A DNA stretch of 64,000 nucleotides from Eonycteris spelaea (taxonomy: Eukaryota > Chordata > Mammalia > Chiroptera > Pteropodidae), in contig PUFA01000082.1 in the NCBI GenBank assembly GCA_003508835.1, positions 744,001-808,000 on the forward strand, given 5' to 3'. Shown one piece after another: positions 50,550 through 64,000 of this stretch; the first letter of the stretch is position 1, and each line of letters starts with the position of its first letter. The notes beneath the pieces are model-generated. The model had not been told where the DNA came from, made no database searches, and saw nothing but the letters and a program-made list of their open reading frames with translations. The position numbers were made by a program, and so were the translations under genes.

Positions 50550-50659
50550 CATCTATGGGTCTTGCAGATCTGATGTCTCCTGGTGAATCCAAATTGCCCC
50601 TGCCTCTCAAAGCAGACGGTAAAGAAGAAGGCGCCACGCAGCCTGAGAGCAAGACGAAG
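50550..50659 (+). CDS. ARID1B: ARID1B coding exon, charged linker before the ARID domain (phase 1 in, phase 0 out)
   Basis: 110 nt. The acceptor TTTTCGATTAG precedes 50550 and the donor is GTATTC. CA completes the split Ala codon, then [18 protein letters not shown] leads into a Lys/Glu-rich stretch ([16 protein letters not shown]) that ends exactly on a codon boundary. [12 protein letters not shown] matches a highly conserved ARID1B block. The charged end differs from remembered human by a few conservative changes (Thr/Pro and Ser/Thr). The donor AAG|GTATTC departs from the consensus GTAAGT at positions +4 to +6, so it looks weak. There is no stop or frameshift in this exon. It is followed by a short 720-bp intron. 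Confidence 0.95.
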
Positions 50660-51379
50660 GTATTCGCTCTGTCCTCTGCACGCGGCGTGGGGTCTGCCTC
50701 GCTGAAGCTGCCATGCGCTCTCTGCACCGGTGCTGGCTGACACTTTTTTGTTCTTCCATTCGGTTTCGTTTCTGTGCATGCCGTCATTGCGTGCAACATG
50801 TCTGTAGTCTTTCTTTCCCCACCCCCTCATGGTGTGGATCTGAAAGTTACTAGTTCTTACGGCATTAACTCATGGTCGTGGGAGAGGGGCGGAGGGGCAA
50901 GACCCACGCAGGATACGTGCTTCGGGGGTGGGGAGAAGCGAGGGGTCTTGCCTGGTTTTGACACTTGCAGCCATTTTCTCTGCCTTCAGTTTATAGCTTC
51001 CTGTTTTGGCCGCCTCAGCAGCAACAACATACTTAATATTTTGCTTTCCTGCCTTATTTGATAAATAAGGTGAACAGCTTTTTTTTTTTTCTTTCTTTCT
51101 TTCATAAGGGGTAACCCATGCTTAGCATTCCATGTAAGCTTGACGTAAGCATGGTGGCTTAGTGGCCTTATCCAGCATCCAGCAAACTTACCAAATTATA
51201 CTAATTAAGAATGCTGTTTTAATACCTTTATGTGTGTGTGTTTGTGTGTGTTTGTATGTGTCTTTATATATATCTATTATATATATAAGTTAGTCTGTTA
51301 AACTGGATGTACTTTTTGTTATTTTAAATAAAGTTTGCCCTACCTTTGTCATTTTTTTTTTTTTATTCCTCTACCACAG
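50660..51379 (+). other. ARID1B: ARID1B intron (720 bp)
   Basis: Short intron. It carries a T12-CTTTCTTTCTTTC stretch near 51080-51104, a GT-rich then TA-rich tract at 51232-51290 and a strong poly-pyrimidine run (T13-14) directly before the acceptor CCTCTACCACAG. Nothing else is recognised. Confidence 0.85.
51232..51290. repeat. GT-rich then TA-rich microsatellite
   Basis: TGTGTGTGTTTGTGTGTGTT leads into TATATATATCTATTATATATATA, in the short intron before the damaged exon. Confidence 0.85.
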
Positions 51380-51532
51380 GATAGCTACAGCTCTCAGGGT
51401 ATTTCTCAGCCCCCAACCCCGGCAACCTGCCAGTCCCTCCCCAATGTCCCCCAGCTCTGCTAGCATCTCCTCATTTCATGGAGATGCGATAGCATTAGCA
51501 GCCCAGGCTGGCCAAAGACTCCATCAAGCCCT
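51380..51532 (+). CDS. ARID1B: ARID1B coding exon with apparent frameshifts and an in-frame stop (phase 0 in, phase 0 out)
   Basis: 153 nt, with good splice sites (CTACCACAG before, GTAAGT after). It starts in frame as DSYSSQGISQPPTP, then departs from the family. Against the conserved ARID1B peptide, one base is missing near 51420 (Pro-Gly junction), one near 51437 (Pro-Ser junction), and about four near 51485 (after the FHGD residues). In the entry frame the reading ends at TAG, 51461-51463. Reading the other frames piecewise recovers NLPVP, then SPSSASISSFHGD, then DSISSPGWPKTPSSP, so the ancestral exon was 159 nt and the net change is minus 6. All seven other exons are clean. Consensus-sequence error is the likeliest cause because ARID1B is dosage-sensitive; a real allele, or tolerated skipping, cannot be excluded from one sequence. 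The exon's identity is certain; its coding status is not. Confidence 0.9.
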
Positions 51533-54500
51533 GTAAGTGGCTCTGGTTTTTTGTTTTTGTTTTTTTGGGGGTTTTTTGATAATTAATTCTGCTTTAATGC
51601 TTGTTTATTTATTTGTTCTATAAGACTTTTTCTTCAGTAATTTATCCATGAAAGGGATTTCTTTATAATTATATGCATAACAAAATGAGTAAAGTTTATG
51701 TGTATTATTTTACAAGTTGATTTCTGGTAATGAAACTGCTGTGATAAAGAAGCAACTCTGTACCAAGCATGTGATCGTGTTACTGGGTCCGAACTCCACA
51801 CAGTGACTTTGTGTAAATGTCTGATCCATTATGCACTTAAATTTAAAACGAGTTACTTCTCTACTTACATGGGAACTAATAGCAGCTGTGGAGTAAATGA
51901 CAAGTCTGGCCTAAGTCTTTCATGGGCTGTTGTATCTGAAACATCTTATTTCAAAAATGGCTACCTGAAAATATAAATATTACACTCTGGGCGTGGTTTA
52001 GTATAATATCAGCCCTGTTTTGTTTCAATCCACTTGTCAGAAATTGACAGAAAAGTCGTGGAAATGTTAGTGCATGTGACTGGGATGCTGTTCTCAGGTT
52101 AATAATGTGTGCCTACATCAGATCATTTGAGATGAAAAATTATCCTGCACAGAACTACTGGTGATCTTGAAATTAAGTGTTTATTTTCATATGAGATATC
52201 AAATGATAAATATATATATGATCATTATCATATACATATAGGAATTTTTTAGCCTTTATGCTCTTTTGCCTGTAGAGCCTTTATTTCCTTACTAAAAAAA
52301 TTAATTCTGTGCCATTAAAAAAAAGAAGCATAGCACTGTAGTAACCTTTATTTTACATTCATATAGGGAATCAAAAGATTTTTAAAAGAAAAAAAAAAAC
52401 CTTAACATGCAATTACTTGCCAGGAAGGCTTAATTAACACGCTAATTTTTGTAAGACAACGTATTGGAGAGCACACAGCTCAGGAAAAGCAAGTTGGAGG
52501 GAAGAAAACTCTAACTGCAGAGTCTGGCAATCTAGTCAAAACCCCAGAAGGAGGCTGCTATTAATTCTCCATTCACTGGTTTAGCAGATAGAGCTGAAGG
52601 TTTGAAGAGTTGATGGTTCCAGTAAGTGTTTGTGAAATCTATGTAGGGCTCTTAGTCTAACTGCCATTTTCCTTTGCAGAAGAAAGTACAGATATTCACT
52701 GTTACTTCTCTGTAGACATGTGTTTCGCTTTTGCAACCACCAAAATGAAATAAAATATGCTTCTAGGATGGGTTAAGCAGAACTAACGGGAAGGGAAAAT
52801 GCAGCTCCTTAATTTTGATGTCTTTGTGTTATTTGCTTTGAGTCTCAGAAGGCAGCCAACGTTACGGGAGTTTTCTCAGAATCTACCCTGGTTTTTGTTT
52901 TGTTTTTCGTAAGAAATGCATTTTGAATCAGTAATACATTCAACAGGTAGAACTCAGATTATAACTTTTCAAAAACATTTGTACCGTGACTTAGAGATTG
53001 AAATTCTTTAAAATCTTAAGACATTAAGACTAAAAAATTATTAAAAACAAAGACTACTAATGTTTAAAATTCCTTGCTGATTTCAGATTTATAAAAAATG
53101 ATTATTGTATTTTACTGTCACATACACTTTACTTAGCATAAGAAAAAAGCAATAGTTAACTTCCTTTTCTGATGATCATACTACAATTAAAATTACACGT
53201 TACTTTTCTTTTTCTAAATAATCCTACATACATTATCTCTTCCTGTATCATAACCATTTTAAGGATTTACAAGCAAACGTCTAGCTCCATGGTAGGTGAG
53301 GACGAGATGCTGTGGTTTTCAGTAGTGAAGGATGTTAGATGGTTTCTTTATGTCGAAAACAGCCATTCTTTTGAGTGAGGTGCTAATTCAAGAAAGGAAT
53401 GCAAGGAAGTTGTAATGAAGGACCTCCATTGTCTCGGTTATCAAGTCACTACAAATATATACAATTTAGGAATATTTAACTGGTTTTCTGAGATGTAACT
53501 TCAATGTGTACTTAAAATTGCTCTGAACAGCGTCCCTGACAAAGCCTGTCTAATAGCAGGCCTGAAGTGGACTAAATATAAAGATGCTCTGTGCTTGACA
53601 GTGTGCTGTGGGCCAACACCGTGTTGTTACAGAACATTCTAAAATAAAAATAAACTTCGCACATACACATATTACCAGGCATATGGTTAAGACTGCTGAA
53701 ATGTAAATTTGCCTAAAAGACTTGAGGAAAAATGTACTTATAGACTTAATTAAATTGAATGCACAGCAAACATTCGTGGCACTGCGATGCTGTCTTGCTG
53801 TAATTTTTCAGCATCCCTTTTCCTCCACAGTCCCATGCCGTAGGATACCGTTTCTACTACCTCAGAACAGTGTGCAGTGGCCGTGGCGGCCCAGACAAGT
53901 TGGCCCACCTTCCTGCGGGGCTGGTTCGTTTGCCCCTTGTCAGCGGGTAGAGTGGATGATGACTCGTACCCGAAGGTCACAGCATAGCTAATGGCTTAAC
54001 AGAAAAGGTCTGTGTGGAGCCTGATCAGCGTGGAGCATGTAGTTTTTATTTCCTAAGGCTGTCGCTTCTCCCCACGTTCCTTTTCTCTGTTCAGACACCC
54101 AAACACTAACTGGTAGTCGGTTAGGAAGTGGACCCTGAGGGCCGGCAGCGGAGAAGTTCAGTGGGCGTCATCCCTTCTCAGCTTTCAGTCTTAGTAGCCA
54201 ATGTCCACATTCACTTAGCACCTCGCTCCTGGAAACCCTTTTCAGAAGATGTTTTAACAGCTGTTAATTTTTATTTCGATGGTACTCGACTTTTCAGACC
54301 TTTCTCATGCATTTGTGTATTCGTTCATAGAACAAATACCTACCCAGGACCTTCAGTTACAGTCACTGGTGGTTTCACCTTAGCAGGAGCCCCGCCATGC
54401 GGAAGTTGGGTCAGGAGCGTGTGAAGGCAGACAGGTGGACCCCGGGCCGAACAGAGGCTTCTGTGCAGTGTGTAACAAGCTCCACCAAGGGCAGATGCAG

Positions 54501-56908
54501 CGTGCAGGCAAGTGACGAGCGTAGATGAGGGGAGCGGTCAGCGGCCCCTCTCTAGGACTCACACATAAACAGGCCTGACCGCTTTCTTCTTCAGATGCAT
54601 TTTCCTACATTATGGGCTCCATAAAAATGCTTTTTCAAAGCTTCTAAAGACTGAAAAGTAGAATGATTCTTATTATAAAAACGATTAAGTTTTCTCAATT
54701 TTAAGAGAAATAAATTGAGATATGCAGGAGTTAAACTTCATTTAATGAAGATAAGAAAAGTTAAAATATGTAGAGTCAAACTACGTGCCTCATTTTCGGG
54801 CGAGGAGAACGCAGTCATTTGACAGGTGGGCGTGAACTCCGAGCCTACTCATTCAGGGCATGAGTGCCTTCCAGGGTCTTCCCCGATTGCGTGTGAGGCA
54901 GACCCGGCCACAAGAGCGGCATCTGAATCTTAGGCCCAGGATGTTGGGAGAGCTCCTCAGAGTGATTTTAAATGGAAATGATTGCTGTTATTTCTCTTAT
55001 CCTTAAATCGAATCTGAAACTTTTTCAGTTTTTCATAAATGAAATGCAAGAGGGAAGTTTATTTTATTATCGATTTTTAGAGGAGAATGTGTTTTTTCCT
55101 TATGTCCTTATTTCAAATTTTATTTTCTTTAAAACATTGGGTTCAAGAATACCTCCCAAAAAGAAAAATTTTCAATTCTAGGATTTAGAAACCTCCTGAT
55201 AATAATTACCCATTAATGATGACAAAGCTCCTGAAATCAGTATGAGAAGGTGGTATAAAATGTTAGAACCGGTTTGGTTTTTTCTAGGCAAATATTCCTT
55301 CAGTATAAGAATAGGAAAATAAATTTTTAAAGCTTATATTTGGATATGCAGTGTGTTCCATATTCTGCTACATACATGAGCACATAGACATGGGAATATG
55401 TGTGTATTTTTAAGCTCTTACCTAAAGTAATTTTTAAGTGATTTGCAGTTTAGCTTCAGCATCAATGTAAATTCTAAAAGAACACATTATTTTTTATCCT
55501 GCCACTCTACATTTTTTAATTTACATCAGCTATCACCCACTTTTAGATATTTGATGTAAAGGTTTTATGCCTCAATAATTCTAAAGCTGCAGGCTTAAAA
55601 TTTCAGGGAAAATAGCTTGGGAGAATTACATGTTAATTAGAAGGAAAGCTGCCATGCAGCTTTTATTGGGGATGATCTTGCTAAACAAGGTAGCATCAAA
55701 CCTCGATGGCTGTCATGTTATTTAACCCCCAAAATTTCAGCAATACGTTTAAAATTATATTAAACTAAATATAATGGAAAAGAGTTAAGAAAAACTCCAT
55801 CTCAAATAATAGCTGATAACCTTGTAAATAAACATGAATAAATGAAGTAAATTTATGTTCCAAGGAAATCTTCGTGGAGAATTTAGAAGTGATTTTGTGC
55901 AATAACCTCGGAGTTGCAAATATTACAGATACACAAATACAGAGACAGAAGAAAGGGAAAATTTACAGTTGGGCTGTTTGAGACTAAAAGTGTTCCCTTC
56001 CCTGATCGTGTAATCCACATGGAGGTGTGCAGGAACAGAAACCTTTGACACCTTAATCTCAAGTACAGTTAGAAAAATAAAAAGCCAAGAAACAAAGCCT
56101 CAGCATAAACCACGTGAGCCCATAAACACACGTGCATAAAAGAAAATATACATTTATCCGTAGATGTGCTGGGAGTATGAAATAGCATGTGTTCATGATT
56201 AAAGCATGGTTGCCTATTAAAATAGTTATCTAATTGCCCCTTACCATGGCAGAGAAGTTCAAGACCTCTTAAGCAGGGAAAGCTGGTCATCGTGAGTGAA
56301 TGCCAAAGCTTTAGCCGGCCATAATTTTATAAAGCTCTCAAATGAGCATAGGGCCCACACCACTGGGTCCTGTGATTTGTGACCTGCCTTTTATTTTTCA
56401 GCAAATACTATGCGTTTGCTCTTCCTCCCTATGACTTAGAGTTGTAATGAAAACACACATTAGCCATTCTTGCTTTAACAAGGAAAAGTAGAGGGCATGT
56501 AGTTTGGGGTGCTCTGCAGTACCACCTGTGAAATTTTAAATTCACCGACCATTCTACGAGCTGACACCCTTTTATTTTTGACAATGACGTGAGGTGTCAT
56601 TGAAATCTTGCCTTCTGGGATTCAACGCTTATATCAATAGAGTAAAAAAAGATTTGGGGTTTGTTTTGGTTTTTTAAGTATATGAAAGGGGGAGTTTGGG
56701 CCTTTATTTAAAGTCAACGTGAATTCTTAATTAAGAAATGTATAGTTTGTGCCTGAACTAGTAGCCTTCATTCCTAATTGTTGTGTGATAGCAGTAGTTT
56801 TTAAGTTTCTTCTCTTTCTGTACCTGATGGCTCATTACTTTTTCTCACCTTCTTCCCTTTCCCCCTGCCCACCCCCTCCCGTCTCCAAACGCTCCCTCTG
56901 GGCTCTAG
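51533..56908 (+). other. ARID1B: ARID1B intron (5.4 kb), AT-rich
   Basis: Mostly AT-rich, repeat-poor unique DNA. No clear MIR, L2 or L1 was recognised by eye. The stretches 52400-52620 and 55440-55740 carry many TAATTA/TTAATT-type motifs and look like candidate conserved noncoding sequence, which needs alignment to judge. A GC-richer patch lies near 54380-54560. The acceptor before 56909 is preceded by a C/T-rich stretch from 56840. Confidence 0.82.
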
Positions 56909-57133
<225 letters not shown>

Positions 57134-57254
57134 TGAGCGACCGAGGAGACGTTCTGGATCAGCTCTCACGGCCGCGTTCTTGGACTATCTAGACTCAGGT
57201 GGTTTTTTCACAAAGAAAAAGCTAAGCCTGTGAGAAAGTCACCCTTATGGGGAT

Positions 57255-57380
57255 CCATGCGTGGGAGAGCATTGGGGCTGGGGCTCCCGGCTTGCAACCA
57301 GCGCACAGTGTGACCTCAGCAGGTCATTTGTATGGACCGCAGTCCTCACCTGTAAAGTAAGACATTTGGGCCAGATTTTT
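57255..57380 (+). mobile_element. MIR SINE fragment, sense
   Basis: GAGAGCATTGGGGCTGGGGC, GTGTGACCTCAGCAGGTCAT and CCTCACCTGTAAAGTAAGAC. Confidence 0.65.
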
Positions 57381-57814
57381 CTATTGGGTCCCTGACAGCT
57401 GTAGAACTCTGTAGAATCTGCCGGTCTTTCATGGCAGATACTCCAGAAATGGTTTACAAATGCCTAAGTTATTTGTCTGGGTGAGATATAAATCAGATTC
57501 ACTGTTCCCTCTGTCCATAGCGATTTCTCCAGAAAACTAAGTCATACCTGTAAAACCAGGTCCGTGACACCTGGGCAACCAGGGGGTCAGTGCTGTCCCT
57601 CGGGAGGGTGGGCTGCAGTAGTGGGCGGGTGGCACCGGGCGGGGAGTTGGGAAGCCCTCGTCCTCAGCGTTGTGCGGGTCCGGCCCTGCTCTTCCTTGGC
57701 TCTCAGCCAGCGCCTCTTAAATGCTGTGCCTCGAGGCCACGCCTCCCTCGGCCTGGTCTGAGGAGTCCCGTCGATGCCTCCGGGTGCTGCAGTGGGGGCA
57801 GGGGAGGGCGCTAA

Positions 57815-57975
57815 CACGCACGTGCTCGCTACGTGCAGGGCGCTATGCCTCGCGTGTGCCGTTGCCTTTGTCTTTCTCAGGCCCCATAAAATGCCCGCCT
57901 GGTCATCAGCCCCAAACAAGAGATGAGGAAACTGGCAGAGTGAAGTGCGGTGGCGCTGAGGCCAGGGACTCTCAG
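57815..57975 (-). mobile_element. MIR SINE fragment, antisense
   Basis: GCTACGTGCAGGGCGCTATG, then CAAGAGATGAGGAAACTGGC. Confidence 0.6.
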
Positions 57976-59904
57976 GAAGGAGCAGGCCAGGTCAGAGCAG
58001 ATGCTCCTCCCATCCTCCAGCAGAGGTCAGGCCTCGCTGTGCGTCGGAGCTGCCCGGGGGGCTTTGGAACCTGTCCGTACCTGGGCTCGCACCCAGGTCT
58101 GCGACGGGAGCCACTGTGGGCCCCAGGTGCCTAAAACACAGCGAGGAACCCAGCATTCCATCCAGGTGGCCCAGGTCACTAACTATCCAAGGGCAAGTCA
58201 CCTAATCCCTGGGTGTCGTTGAGGGTCCGCCCTGATCTAAGTGTTGCACCGCTTTGGGCGTGCAGGAGAGGTCTTTGTTCTCAGCCTCCCAGAGGCGCCC
58301 CATCCCACCGGGGACCTGCAACCTACAACCAAAACAACTGTAGCCTGATTCCGGGCCTCGTGGAAATCAGATGGCAAGTCATACACTGCAGACCACGTGT
58401 GAGAGGCAGTCTGCAAAGGGAGAGATCGAGATGCTCACCTCCCCTCTGCACCTAAGCCCCCTGGCCTCTCTCCCCTATGACCTGGCATCGATTTGCTTAG
58501 GATCCCCAGGATGCTAAACAGATTGGGGTTACCCATCACAGGCATGTAGAGATTGTCTGGACACCTTATTCTGACTCAGCTGTGCGTACTACCAAGCCAG
58601 GTCTGGGAATGAGGCTCCGCTGGCTTAGGTAATGAGGATTGCTTGACTGTAGCTGTGATTCACAGTAGTGAGCGTTTGACGTTGGTCATTCACGCCTGTC
58701 TGCCCGGCGACCATCAGATGTGGTCGGAGCCGGTGCTGCCCGACACATGGATCAGCTCAAAGCCTCGCCCTTCGGCGTGTCCCAGGGAGCACTCTGCTTC
58801 GTTGCTGAAGCAATCCACAGGCCTGCTCGCTGCAGGCTGGCATTAAGTGCCCAAAGTGGCATTAAGCATTTCCGTGAGCATTCTGTGGTTGATCGTGCAC
58901 CACTTAGTACTAAGTAAAAGGTTATAAAGAGCTTTGTGAGAAAGTTTGAATACAAAAATTTAACATTTCATTAAAAACCACTTGTCCCCTTAACGATTAC
59001 CATGTATTGAACACAGGATGCATCTAAAGGCAAAATGCTCCCCAAGCGTTTATTCTCAGGTCCTCATGTTTCATTCATGCATTTAACCTTTCCTAACTCT
59101 GTTCCCCAGTGGGATCAAAAGGTTAAAATGCCTAAAATCTTTATGGAACGTTCTAGGACTTTTTTCTTTTTGCACCGTATTCTCTGCTGCCTGCGTGTGG
59201 GTGGAACCTTGGAAGGCCTGGTGTGCCCCTGCCCCTTCACGAGCTCCAGGTGCTGCGATGTAGGCCAGCTGGTGGCTTCATAGAGCCCAGCCAGGTGTGA
59301 CGGCTTGTGCTGGGCATTTAAGTTGGGGTCACTTGGTCGGGCGCCTTGTTCGCCTTTGCATCAGGTGTCCCTTTCCCCAGCACCGCAAGAAAGTGTCATG
59401 TGAGGGGATGGATGTGGCCAGAGTTACAGGCTCGTCTTTGTAGGAGCTCGTGGCCGTTGAAAGGAAACACCATTTTTCACATCAAGGCTCACTGAAATTG
59501 CAAAATAATTCTGTTACTGCTTTTTAAATTCGTCTTTAGATGCTTTTTTTTTTTTTTAAATCATATGGGATGAGGATGAGTGTGAGTGAGAGTGTGCATT
59601 TGCTCAGGTAAGTCGCCGGCCCTGGGAAGCACCAGCTCCGGACGAGTGGGAGGCGTCAGGAGATGCGCCCGGCCGGAGAGCCACGGCGAGCGAGGCTTTT
59701 TCTGTGGCCGTCAGCAGGTCCCTTGACGGTTTTGTAACTGGAAATGCTGCCTTTGCAGCGCCGAGTGGGAGTAATGAGCATTAGTTAAAAGAGGCAAATG
59801 AGAAACAAAGTAAACCAAGTCATTAAGTGCTTTTTTTGGTCTCCTGGCTTTAAACAAGTCACTTTGCTGCAAACCAGTGAGCCTGCCTTTTTTTTTTTTG
59901 CTAG

Positions 59905-64000
<4,096 letters not shown>

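Noticed and set aside
51380..51532. Reading the damaged exon as evidence that the whole locus is a pseudogene
   Set aside because: Introns, splice sites and the other seven exons are intact and strongly conserved, so the locus is the true gene; only this exon is affected.

Overview
This is a vertebrate, placental-mammal-like genomic window lying entirely inside one gene on the + strand: ARID1B (BAF250b), the ARID-domain subunit of the BAF (SWI/SNF) chromatin remodelling complex. Eight internal coding exons can be placed to the base from protein similarity, AG/GT splice sites and continuous codon phase: 13340-13519, 25268-25595, 27379-27507, 42398-42543, 50550-50659, 51380-51532, 56909-57118 and 59905-60109. 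Together they give 1,461 nt (487 codons). Neither the gene's start nor its end is in the window; both edges are intronic.

The first six exons encode part of the Gln/Pro/Ser/Gly/Met-rich, probably disordered N-terminal region. The last two encode the ARID DNA-binding domain. Exon 27379-27507 has phase 2 at both ends and matches the ARID1B cassette exon included in only some isoforms. Exon 51380-51532 is the striking oddity. Its splice sites are intact, but compared with the conserved protein it lacks about 1, 1 and 4 bases at three points, leaving a TAG stop in the entry frame. Assembly error is the leading explanation, a real allele the alternative. The exon is phase 0-0, so skipping it would keep the reading frame.

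The other ~62.5 kb is intron. It holds many old mammalian repeats (MIR, L2, old L1/HAL1-like, a hAT fragment), several TG/AC and pyrimidine microsatellites, a CpG-rich 16-bp minisatellite (47117-47291), an exact 47-bp tandem duplication (29114-29207), and a GC/CpG-rich island near 32.9-33.8 kb with E-box, GC-box, CCAAT and a splice-donor-like site. A near full-length 5S rRNA-derived retroposon with poly(A) and an 11-bp target-site duplication lies at 46433-46611.

I see no Alu, B1/B2, CAN, Bov or ERE-type SINEs. That rules against primate, rodent, carnivore, ruminant or horse, and together with the 5S-derived element it suggests, without proving, a fruit bat (Pteropodidae), where 5S-derived MEG SINEs are described. 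I found no nested protein gene, tRNA, CRISPR array or new multi-gene system.
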